Shown here: positions 34,401-41,214 of the stretch, piece after piece
How the letters are laid out: every line of letters starts with the position of its first letter
How positions within the stretch are numbered: the stretch's first letter is position 1
NCBI GenBank assembly: GCA_031404815.1
Contig: JANNIH010000090.1
Coordinates: 13,752-77,751, forward strand
DNA: 64,000 nt
Direction: 5' to 3'
From: DASYKS01 sp031404815
GTDB lineage: Bacteria > Acidobacteriota > Thermoanaerobaculia > Multivoradales > UBA5704
Made by a program: the position numbers and the translations under genes
The notes under the pieces: generated by a model
Databases searched by the model: none
What the model was told of the DNA's origin: nothing
The model's input: the letters and a program-made list of their open reading frames with translations, nothing else

Positions 34401-34438
34401 AAGGGTGCTCCCTTCGAACCGCAGGCCGGCGCCCTTTT
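34401..34438 (+). terminator. Rho-independent terminator after the DUF1566 gene
   Basis: AAGGGTGC pairs with GCGCCCTT (one G-U) across a 20-base loop, followed by TTTT. Confidence 0.5.
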
Positions 34439-34473
34439 GCCTTGAACTCATTCCCTAGGAGAGACTCCCAGCC

Positions 34474-36114
34474 ATGCGCACTTCCAACCGCTGCTCCCAC
34501 GTTCTGATCGGGGCCGTTCTTTCCTTCCTGACCTCGGTCGCCACTCCCACGTTTGCTCAAGAGCCGGAGTCTGTCGCCCCGATACTGATCTGCGGCGGAG
34601 CGGGAATCTGCCGCGATACCAATCCGAACGACTGTTTCGTCGCCCGCTGCATCGAAGGGAACTGCGAGCTCGATGTCCCCTCGCCCGGCGCCACGCGCTG
34701 CACGCTCCCCGGCAATCCGTGCTCGCTCGGCCGGTGCGTTCCACACACCGGAGATTGCGCACCGTCCGAGCCGATGGCCAACGGCACCCCCTGCCCGGAT
34801 ACCGACGGCAGCGTCTGCACGGTCGCCAGTTGCCAGGCAGGGAGCTGCAATCAGGGCGGCGCCTTTCCCGAGGTCCCCTCAATGCTGGATCCCGCCAAGG
34901 TGGAGGTGAAGGCGCGCGAGATTCGGGTGACCGAAAACGAGGCGTTCACCGATTGCTGCGTGTTTTGTGGCGAGCAGCGGCTCGAGGCGCTCACCCCAAC
35001 GCCGACAGGTCCGATCCGCCAAGCCTTGGACGGCGGCTTGCCCCTGCGCACGACCTACTGCGGCACGGTCGTCCGATATGGCACCAAGGACGAACAGGCC
35101 GATCCCAGAGACATCATGCTCAACATGGTGCCAAGCCAAGGCTTCGAGCACTTCGTCAAAGGATTCCTCAACACCGAGTGCACGGGCCTCTCCTCCGCCG
35201 AGAAGAGCCTGTTCGCCAAAAAAGACGCGCAGTGCCCAACCGGCGCTTGCCTCGCGGCGAGCGAAAACCCCAACCGGACCGGCCGGTGCGTCCACGTCGA
35301 GATCACTCCGGCGCAGCAGTTCTACGGCAAGGATTCCCGCTTTCTACCCATCTCGAGCGACGGCGAATGCGGCGACAGCTGGAACTGCAAGTCGGCGCTC
35401 GAACCGGCGAGTCAATGGAGCGGCGCCCCTCCCTCCGGCGGCCAAGCGGGCCAGGCGGGGCGCGAGGCCTGCGTTTCTGGTGTTTACGCCGTCGACCACG
35501 GCGGCGACCATGGCTTGAGCGGGCATCGAAATCTCTGCTGTTCGCCCGACGCCGGCCACGACCGCCCGGAGATTCACCCGATGGACGCGATCTGGTTCCG
35601 CCAGCCGGGCGGCGCCCTCGGCTGGGTCTTTGGCGTGTTCCAAGACGATTCGAACCGCTACAGCTTTCCGCACTGCTCGGACGATCACAACGGCAACCGC
35701 TGGTCCGAAGCGCCCCGCGACATGACGTTTCGCTTCCCCGTCCGGCTCCCCCGTTCGCCGATCCCGTGGAAGGCCTGCCTGCGCCATACCCGCAACGGTC
35801 GCACCCCGAGCCAAGAGATTTTGCCCGTGAACGTCACCACCTCGTCGATGCCCGCGCCGCTTGCGGAGGTGAAATCGCTCCGAGATCCAACCGGCGCAAT
35901 CATGCTCGAAGTGGTCGAGCCTCTCGGTGCCGAGAACGAAACCCAGGTGCGGCTCGAAGGGTGCGTCACCAACGACCAGATCACCGGATTCCTGACCGTG
36001 CGGGTCGCCGTCGGCTGCCCTCGCGGCTCCTCGTGCCCCTCGCTTTCCGATCGCGGCGATCCGGGGTCGGGGTTCTACTACGGCGACCTCGTCTTCCAAG
36101 CCTCGTGCAATTGA
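34474..36114 (+). CDS. Secreted Cys-rich protein, function unknown
   Basis: 546 residues from ATG 34474 with AGGAGAG upstream. A signal peptide ends near FLTSVATPTFAQ. The first 100 mature residues are full of cysteines in EGF-like/follistatin-like spacing (CFVARCIEGNCEL, CSLGRCVPHTGDC, VCTVASCQAGSCN), as in myxobacterial and acidobacterial 'dickkopf/EGF-like' surface repeats. The rest has further cysteines and a H-rich stretch (AVDHGGDHGLSGHRN, DAGHDRPEIHPMD, HCSDDHNGN) that might bind metal. No known enzyme signature was recognised. It precedes an M35 peptidase by 138 bases on the same strand. Confidence 0.7.
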   Translation: MRTSNRCSHVLIGAVLSFLTSVATPTFAQEPESVAPILICGGAGICRDTNPNDCFVARCIEGNCELDVPSPGATRCTLPGNPCSLGRCVPHTGDCAPSEPMANGTPCPDTDGSVCTVASCQAGSCNQGGAFPEVPSMLDPAKVEVKAREIRVTENEAFTDCCVFCGEQRLEALTPTPTGPIRQALDGGLPLRTTYCGTVVRYGTKDEQADPRDIMLNMVPSQGFEHFVKGFLNTECTGLSSAEKSLFAKKDAQCPTGACLAASENPNRTGRCVHVEITPAQQFYGKDSRFLPISSDGECGDSWNCKSALEPASQWSGAPPSGGQAGQAGREACVSGVYAVDHGGDHGLSGHRNLCCSPDAGHDRPEIHPMDAIWFRQPGGALGWVFGVFQDDSNRYSFPHCSDDHNGNRWSEAPRDMTFRFPVRLPRSPIPWKACLRHTRNGRTPSQEILPVNVTTSSMPAPLAEVKSLRDPTGAIMLEVVEPLGAENETQVRLEGCVTNDQITGFLTVRVAVGCPRGSSCPSLSDRGDPGSGFYYGDLVFQASCN

Positions 36115-36252
36115 GGACAGGTCCGCGACGGAGGCTCCCCTCTTGTCCCGTTCGCGTGATTTCACCGCACCCTGCTTGGTGAAGCCAAAGTGCGCGCGCA
36201 AAGAATTCCTGCACCAATTGCAGGGATCTCATGGAACGAAGAGGGAGGCCTC

Positions 36253-37395
36253 ATGCGGAAGCAGGTCCTGTGGAGCATTGCTATGGTCGGTCTGATGGTG
36301 GCGGCGGGAGCTCCGGCGACCCCGGCGAACGCCGGTCCGCTCGGCGGCGCGGCGCTCGTGCCCGAGTTGACGATGGACAAGGCGGCACTCACCACGGCGG
36401 ATGGCGTGAACGTGCGCTTCTCGCTGGCCAACCAGGGGGCGACCGATCTGCTCGTCCTCAAGTGGAAAACCCCGCTCGCCGGCTTCGACAGCGACCTGTT
36501 CGTCGTCGAGCGCGACGGCGAGCGGGTGGCGTACACCGGTCGGCTCGCGAAGCGGGCGGCGCCGCGGGCTTCGGACTACGTCCGTATCCCGGCGGGCGAC
36601 AGCGTGTCGGTCACCTTCGACCTGTCGGCGGTCTACGACATGAGGAAGCCCGGCAACTACACGGTGCGCTATGCGGCGTACGGCATCGACTTCGTGCGCG
36701 AAGATTTCCGCCGCGGCCTCACCTCCGAAGGCGTCCTCGACGCCCTGGAGTCCCAGGCGATCGATCTCTCGCTCTCCGGCAAGGACCTGAGCGGCGAGCG
36801 GATCGAGGCCGAGCTGCCGGCCTCGCGTCCGAGCACCGGCAAGGCGCTCACCCCGACCTACCTCAACTGTTCCAACAGCAACATCACATCGATCGGCAAC
36901 GGGCTCACCAACGCCCAGAACTACGCGACAGAGTCGTACAACTTCCTGGTCAATCTGCCGGTCGCATCGCGCTCGACCAGCCTGCGCTACAAGACCTGGT
37001 TCGGGTCCTACACCAGCTCGCGGTACGACACCGTCCAGGCCCATTTCAACAGCATCAAGAACGCCTTCTCCGGCCAGGCCTTCCGGCTCAACTGCGATTG
37101 CGCGGCGGATACGTCGCTCTACGCGTTCGTCTACACGAACCAGCCCTACGAGGTCCATCTGTGCGGCGCGTTCTTCGCCGCCCCGGCGACCGGGACCGAC
37201 TCGAAAGCCGGCACCCTGGTTCATGAGACGAGCCACTTCACAGTGGTCGCCGGCACCAACGACTACGCCTACGGTCAAACCGCCTGCAAGAGGCTCGCGA
37301 CCAAGACCCCGAACAAGGCGATCAACAACGCCGACAGTCACGAGTACTTCGCCGAGAACACGCCGTTCCAGTCGATCGTCGCCCTCGGCAACTAG
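36253..37395 (+). CDS. Secreted M35-type (deuterolysin-like) metalloendopeptidase
   Basis: 380 residues from ATG 36253, preceded by GAGGGAGG. The signal peptide ends at TPANA. A propeptide-like beta domain (residues 30-190) comes before the catalytic domain. Zinc ligands are HETSH (324-328) and Asp337 in GTNDYAYG, the aspzincin signature that separates M35 from other HExxH enzymes. The C-terminus NNADSHEYFAENTP is also diagnostic. It would cleave at Lys-X bonds (peptidyl-Lys type) or after basic residues, outside the cell. M35 is common in fungi and Aeromonas; its occurrence here beside Cys-rich secreted proteins fits a predatory or scavenging secretome. Confidence 0.9.
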   Translation: MRKQVLWSIAMVGLMVAAGAPATPANAGPLGGAALVPELTMDKAALTTADGVNVRFSLANQGATDLLVLKWKTPLAGFDSDLFVVERDGERVAYTGRLAKRAAPRASDYVRIPAGDSVSVTFDLSAVYDMRKPGNYTVRYAAYGIDFVREDFRRGLTSEGVLDALESQAIDLSLSGKDLSGERIEAELPASRPSTGKALTPTYLNCSNSNITSIGNGLTNAQNYATESYNFLVNLPVASRSTSLRYKTWFGSYTSSRYDTVQAHFNSIKNAFSGQAFRLNCDCAADTSLYAFVYTNQPYEVHLCGAFFAAPATGTDSKAGTLVHETSHFTVVAGTNDYAYGQTACKRLATKTPNKAINNADSHEYFAENTPFQSIVALGN

Positions 37396-37417
37396 TGAAA
37401 CCCGACCCAACCGTCAC

Positions 37418-37462
37418 GCGGCCGAGGGAGGTGTGACCTCTCTCGGCCGCCGAGGCCCTTTT
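37418..37462. terminator. Strong hairpin terminator between convergent genes
   Basis: GCGGCCGAGGGAGGT pairs with ACCTCTCTCGGCCGC (15 bp, one G-U) around GTG, followed by CGAGGCCCTTTT. It lies between the M35 gene and the convergent gene ending at 37470. Confidence 0.75.
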
Positions 37463-37469
37463 CGGCCCC

Positions 37470-38186
37470 TCAGTGGGTCAGGTGGTTCAGGTCGGAGCTC
37501 AACCGGTCCGCGGGCTGGAGCCCCCTCGCCCGGTCCTGATGGTGAAAGGAGCCGAGCTCCCCCAAGCTGAGGTTGAGATCGCAACCGAGGCTGAACCGCC
37601 ATTTCGCCTGCAGGGGTTTGCACTGGCCCGGGGCTTCATCCGGGCCGGTGTCCGATCCCGACCATTCGGCCGCTTCCGCGGTCCAAAACACCGGCACCTT
37701 CCCCGGTTTCTCGTCCGCGGTGACCTTCGCGTGATACCCCACGACGACGAACGGACCCTCGATGCAGCAGTTGAGAGTCTCGGAATCGCAATCGGTCCCG
37801 ACCTTGGACGAGAAAGCGGTATGAACCTCCACCCAACTGCCGACCGGCGGCTTTAAGGGGCACTTGTCCGGCGGTCCGCCAACCTCCGTCGCCGTCTGTC
37901 CCGGGCAAGTAGGCTGGAGGTTCTCGATCCAACAATGGTAGTGCTGGCTGCACCGGCGCAGCGTGGTTGCCGTCCCGCCCTTCGGCGTGTAGATGACCGT
38001 GTCTTCGGCCGTTCCCTTCTTGACGGTCGCCGGAGCATTCACGGTATTCCACTTCTCCAGCCGCCGCGGCGTTTGATTGGTACAGGCCTCACCTTCCCCG
38101 AACGCTGCGATCTGCGGCAACAGCGCGAGCCCGCCGGCCAGGATGAAGTGGCAAAGTGGTTTCGGCGTCTGAGGGAACGGTTTCAT
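37470..38186 (-). CDS. Secreted Cys-rich protein with HxH and EVH motifs (possibly carbonic anhydrase-like)
   Basis: 238 residues from ATG 38186 with GAGGTGG upstream; the frame extends to 38261 but has no ribosome-binding site there. A signal peptide (CHFILAGGLALLPQIAAFG) precedes a mature chain with CSQHYHCWIENLQPTCPG, VGSWVEVHTAFSSKVG, and TLNCCIEGPFVVVGYHAKV. The H-x-H pair, followed about 50 residues later by EVH, resembles the delta/CA_like carbonic-anhydrase metal site in order. That is a suggestion only. Eight or more cysteines imply disulfides and export. It is convergent with the M35 gene. Confidence 0.65.
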   Translation of the reverse strand: MKPFPQTPKPLCHFILAGGLALLPQIAAFGEGEACTNQTPRRLEKWNTVNAPATVKKGTAEDTVIYTPKGGTATTLRRCSQHYHCWIENLQPTCPGQTATEVGGPPDKCPLKPPVGSWVEVHTAFSSKVGTDCDSETLNCCIEGPFVVVGYHAKVTADEKPGKVPVFWTAEAAEWSGSDTGPDEAPGQCKPLQAKWRFSLGCDLNLSLGELGSFHHQDRARGLQPADRLSSDLNHLTH

Positions 38187-38458
38187 GACCACCTCCTCGA
38201 AAAAGTCGCGGCCGGACGAGCGAGCCGGCTCTGCCGGGCGCTCAGGCTCGCGCGGGTTCAATCAGTCTTTGCGGACGATCAGATAATAATTACGGCGAGG
38301 GGTTTCTGGCAAGCCTCGGCCCTGCCCTGCACGATCATCGTTTCTCGATCGAGATCACAAGTCGCCTGGCCCACGTCGGTGGGCCTCCGGTTCAGCCCGG
38401 AGGTCGGCTGATCTAGGCCCATCGTCCGTCGACCCGGCGGAGCGGTGGGCTGGAACCC

Positions 38459-38740
38459 CTACGAGTCGGCGTTCACGAAATCGGCGATCCGGCCGACCTC
38501 TAGATCGTCGGTGCCGTCCCCGCTTTTCCAGAGCGTGCTGGCGCGCCGGAGTTTCTCTTGCGCCTCATCGGTTTCTCCGGCGGCGCGATCGGCTCGATTC
38601 TGCCGTCGAGCCCACTGGGTTCCGGCGGCGAACCTATTGGGTTCTGGCGAAAATCGACTGGCTTCGATCGTCGCACCCCGTAGGTTCGGCCCTTCAACCC
38701 AATGGGTTCGATGGGCCAACCCAGTAGAAAATTCGCTCAA
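38459..38740 (-). CDS. Possible small protein encoded across the repeat tract
   Basis: 93 residues. The C-terminal 35 (EKLRRASTLWKSGDGTDDLE onward) look genuinely coding: most third positions are G or C and the sequence is amphipathic. The N-terminal 60 residues are a translation of the 21-22 bp repeats. It could be the degraded tail of a larger gene extended into repeats. I give it low confidence. Confidence 0.25.
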   Translation of the reverse strand: MSEFSTGLAHRTHWVEGPNLRGATIEASRFSPEPNRFAAGTQWARRQNRADRAAGETDEAQEKLRRASTLWKSGDGTDDLEVGRIADFVNADS

Positions 38741-38840
38741 CCCACCGGGTTCGGCGGCGCAACCGACTCGGTCGATCGTTCAATCCAGGCGATTCACCGC
38801 TCGACCCACCAGGTTCGGCCGTCCGATCCACCCCGAACAG
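38560..38840. repeat. Degenerate 21-22 bp tandem repeat tract (about 12 units)
   Basis: Units of the general form TGGGTTCNGGCNNNNCAACCCA follow each other at 21 or 22 bases, for example at about 38617, 38639, 38682, 38704 and 38747. GGTTCGGC and CAACCCA are the best-kept parts. The spacing equals about two DNA turns. There are no conserved spacers as in CRISPR. Confidence 0.7.
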
Positions 38841-38967
38841 CTCTCCCTCCCGGCATCGCCAAGAAGAATGTTGCCGGACCTATCGTTTTCTCGGAACCTC
38901 GTCCCTTACCCTTGCGGCGTGGGGCTGATCCCACACTTACGTCGAAAGACGAAAAGGAGTCCGCATC

Positions 38968-39381
38968 ATGGCTGCGAACGGCCAAACCCTCGTCGCACGC
39001 ATCAGCCGCTGGGACACGCTGGTCACCAATCTCGAACCCGACCTCCCCGACCTGCCGCACCTCGCGGCCGACGTCGCCGAACTCAAGGGTATCCTCCGGG
39101 GGAGCCGCGACTTCGAGCATCACCAGGCCGAGCTACGTTCCCAGGCGCAGGGCAACACCGCCACCCGCAAAGATCTCGTCGTCCGAGGCGATCGCCTCCG
39201 CCGCCGGATCGGCGCGGGCCTCCACTGCAAGTACGGATTCGGCAGCGAGACCCTCCTCAAGTTCGGCTTCCGCCCTCGTCGCCCAAGCGCCGACGCGTCG
39301 GGGGGGCTCAGCCCAATCGAGCGGGGGAGCCGGGCTGGTCGTGGATCGCGACCCCCACCTGCCGCCCGGCGGGCGAGGTGA
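38968..39381 (+). CDS. Small helical protein, function unknown
   Basis: 137 residues from ATG 38968, preceded by AAAGGAG. The first ~115 residues are helical: GQTLVARISRWDTLVTNLEP, LAADVAELKGILRGSRDFEH and VVRGDRLRRRIGAGLHCKYG. FGSETLLKFGFRPRR looks like a family end. I have the impression of a recurring family of about 110-130 residues in such genomes, but no function. The last 25 residues are low-complexity Arg/Pro/Gly and may arise from a frameshift. Confidence 0.65.
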   Translation: MAANGQTLVARISRWDTLVTNLEPDLPDLPHLAADVAELKGILRGSRDFEHHQAELRSQAQGNTATRKDLVVRGDRLRRRIGAGLHCKYGFGSETLLKFGFRPRRPSADASGGLSPIERGSRAGRGSRPPPAARRAR

Positions 39382-39410
39382 TTGTGGTACCTTCGGCCCG
39401 GAAGCCACCG

Positions 39411-39674
39411 ATGAGGACCCAGTCCACCGATACCCCGCCGGAAGTCGAGGAGATTCTTCTCGAAGGCTATCGCCGGATGCCTCCGGTCGAGAAACTCCGG
39501 CAGGTGTTCGACCTGAACCGCACCGCCCAGCGGATGGCCGCGCTACGAATAGAAGCTCGGTATGGCCCCAACCTCGCCGAACGCGAGCTGCGCCTCCGGC
39601 TCGCCGCCCTGTGGCTGGATCGAGAGACGATGATCAAAGCGTTCGGCTGGGACCCCGAGGTCGAAGGCTACTGA
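39411..39674 (+). CDS. Small protein preceding a nucleotidyltransferase-fold gene (antitoxin-like)
   Basis: 87 residues from ATG 39411. It is helical and charged (PPEVEEILLEGYRRMPPVEK, TAQRMAALRIEARYGPNLAE, LRLRLAALWLDRETMIKAFG). It sits two bases before a gene for a nucleotidyltransferase-fold protein, the layout of type IV/AbiE-like or MNT/HEPN-like pairs. I infer that it is the partner or antitoxin. No DNA-binding motif is obvious. Confidence 0.65.
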   Translation: MRTQSTDTPPEVEEILLEGYRRMPPVEKLRQVFDLNRTAQRMAALRIEARYGPNLAERELRLRLAALWLDRETMIKAFGWDPEVEGY

Positions 39675-39676
39675 CC

Positions 39677-40273
39677 TTGGTCAGCCCGGACGAGGCGTTC
39701 CAGGTCCTCCTGGTGGTGACACGGGTCCTTGACGAGCTCGAAGTCCCTTATGTCGTCGGAGGCTCCCTCGCCAGCTCACTGCACGGCATCCCCCGTTCCA
39801 CACAGGACGCGGATCTTGTCGCGGCCCTCCGAACCGATCACATCCAGCCTTTCATTAGCGGACTCGAAGGGGCGTTCTACCTCTCCCTTGAGAGCGTCGA
39901 GGCCGCTGTCCGTCGGCGCACGTCGTTCAACCTGATCCACCTCCAGACCATGATCAAGGTCGATCTCTTCGTCTTCTCCGGGACTCCTCTTGCGAGGCAG
40001 GAAATGGCACGGAGGCAGATTCTGCCGATTCCAGGAGAACCGACCGCCCAGCTTCAGTTCGCCAGTCCCGAGGACACAATCCTTCAAAAACTACACTGGT
40101 ACCGCAAAGGTGGCGGAGTCTCGGAGCGCCGGTGGACCGACATCCTGGGGGTCATCAAAGTCCAAGGAAAAGCTTTGGATCTGGGCTACCTCGAGGAGTG
40201 GGCGGAACGAGCCGATATCGAGGATCTTCTCGCCCGGGCGTTTGCAGACTCGGGGACGGGCGGCGGCCGTTGA
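39677..40273 (+). CDS. Nucleotidyltransferase-fold protein (AbiEii/MNT-like)
   Basis: 198 residues from TTG 39677, two bases after the previous stop. YVVGGSLASSLHGIPRSTQD-AD is the GG/S...hG...(T)xD(I/A)D motif of the AbiEii/COG4914-type nucleotidyltransferase fold; the metal-binding acids are in TQDADLV and KVDLFVF. FASPEDTILQKLHWYRKGGG and RRWTDILGVIKVQGKALDLG complete the family pattern. Such proteins act in TA or abortive-infection pairs by adding nucleotides to tRNA or to their partner. Confidence 0.8.
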   Translation: MVSPDEAFQVLLVVTRVLDELEVPYVVGGSLASSLHGIPRSTQDADLVAALRTDHIQPFISGLEGAFYLSLESVEAAVRRRTSFNLIHLQTMIKVDLFVFSGTPLARQEMARRQILPIPGEPTAQLQFASPEDTILQKLHWYRKGGGVSERRWTDILGVIKVQGKALDLGYLEEWAERADIEDLLARAFADSGTGGGR

Positions 40274-40307
40274 CGGGCCAGGTCCGTCCGACAGCGCCGA
40301 AAATCCG

Positions 40308-40350
40308 GTGTGCAATTTGGAGTGCGGCGACGTGTCGCCGCTTTCCCTAC
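40308..40350. repeat. REP-like palindrome (GCGGCGACGTGTCGCCGC)
   Basis: An 8-bp perfect inverted repeat around GT within TTTGGAGTGC...TTTCCC, located in a 147-base gap upstream of a TA gene. The element resembles widespread dispersed repeats of GC-rich environmental bacteria (recollection only). Confidence 0.5.
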
Positions 40351-40407
40351 AGGCCTGCGGCTCCACCTGCTGCGGGCGGCGCCGGTCCCGTTTCGCCCAC
40401 CCGGGAG

Positions 40408-40413
40408 TACAAT
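40408..40413 (+). promoter_or_regulatory. Possible -10 hexamer (TACAAT) of the antitoxin gene
   Basis: TACAAT lies seven bases before ATG 40421 with no Shine-Dalgarno between them. Confidence 0.35.
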
Positions 40414-40420
40414 CCTCGTC

Positions 40421-40642
40421 ATGGCCAGCCCACTTTTCGACTTTAGCCACCTGACCTCGACCGAACGCGAACAGCTCGCCAACGAGCTTTGGGAAAGCCT
40501 CGCGGATGAGACGGAAGCCTTCCCCCTCACGGAACCCCAGGCAGAAGAGCTCGACCGGCGCCTCGAGGCGTATCGAGACGATCCAAGTTCCGCCATTCCT
40601 TGGCGCCAGGCTCTCGACGAGATCGGGAACCACGGCGTATGA
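40421..40642 (+). CDS. Antitoxin of a RelE/ParE-type module
   Basis: 73 residues, acidic. DFSHLTSTEREQLANELWES is the LTxxER helix of small addiction-module antitoxins; EPQAEELDRRLEAYRDDPSS and WRQALDEIGNHG complete it. The next gene, a ParE-like toxin, overlaps its stop by four bases but is truncated. The antitoxin itself looks complete and may persist as an orphan regulator or anti-toxin against related modules. Confidence 0.78.
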   Translation: MASPLFDFSHLTSTEREQLANELWESLADETEAFPLTEPQAEELDRRLEAYRDDPSSAIPWRQALDEIGNHGV

Positions 40643-40803
40643 CCTCCGCCCTCCTCGTTTGGCCCGAAGCACGGGCCGATATCCGAGAAGCACGCGAATG
40701 GTACGAAGAGAGCCGACCGGAGCTGGAGAGGGAGTTCCTGGCAGCCGCCAGAGAAGTGCTCGAAGCGATCGAGAAATCCCCGCTGCGTGGCAGGCTCGTT
40801 TGA
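40639..40803 (+). pseudogene. RelE/ParE toxin, 3' truncated
   Basis: 54 residues remain (TSALLVWPEARADIREAREW..., EREFLAAAREVLEAIEKSPL) and end RGRLV. A complete relative has about 95 residues, with an RRxLLRRFPYxVYY segment after this point, as in the intact toxins at 2119 and 59285. The stop abuts the last codon of the convergent ACT-domain gene at 40804, so a deletion joined them. Confidence 0.75.
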
Positions 40804-41208
40804 TCACTCGGCGGTGAGAACCTGTGATCGCCCAGCGCTCCCACCCCACCCCACTCCCACCGCCCCCAAAACCCCCAACGCCCGCTCCAAGTCGCTCTCT
40901 CGGACCAGCAGCACATCCGTATCGAACGTCGATACCGCCAGGATCGAAATCTTCGCTTCGGCCAGCGGTGTCGCCAGGCTCGCTAGGATTCCGACGGCGG
41001 AGAAATCGAGGGGGCCTTCTAGCTCCAGGGCGCGGAAGCCGGTTTCGGCTTTGATTCCCGGTGGCACGGCGCTTTCGGCGCAGAGGATCGAGAGCTCTCG
41101 GGGGGTTCGGGTGATCGAGAGCAGGGAGCCTTCAGCCCAGGTGGGGATGGGGTCTTGGGGGTCGAGGCGGCAGGCGGCGATGCGCTCTTCGTAGAGGAGG
41201 AGTTTCAT
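40804..41208 (-). CDS. ACT-domain protein (CASTOR/ACT_7 type)
   Basis: 134 residues. Two ACT-like halves are visible: SLLSITRTPRELSILCAESA (first) and FSAVGILASLATPLAEAKIS followed by ILAVSTFDTDVLLVRESDLE (second). The second carries the ligand-binding pattern of CASTOR-like small-molecule sensors. Such stand-alone proteins bind amino acids or other small ligands. It follows the TgpA gene by six bases on the same strand and is probably read through from that operon. The C-terminal stop touches a truncated toxin gene. Confidence 0.85.
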   Translation of the reverse strand: MKLLLYEERIAACRLDPQDPIPTWAEGSLLSITRTPRELSILCAESAVPPGIKAETGFRALELEGPLDFSAVGILASLATPLAEAKISILAVSTFDTDVLLVRESDLERALGVLGAVGVGWGGSAGRSQVLTAE

Positions 41209-41214
41209 TCGGGG

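Larger units (their letters stand above)
38187..38967. other. Long non-coding region with degenerate repeat tract
   Basis: 781 bases. The first part (38187-38440) has no clear gene; a short hairpin CCTCCGG...CCGGAGG occurs at 38385-38404 without a T-run. The centre holds the 21-22 bp repeat tract listed separately, plus a possible minus-strand ORF (38459-38740). The end (38840-38967) leads into the next gene. Confidence 0.55.

Noticed and set aside
38560..38840. Possible CRISPR array
   Set aside because: Units are degenerate and contiguous, with no conserved 24-37 bp repeats, no unique spacers and no cas genes.
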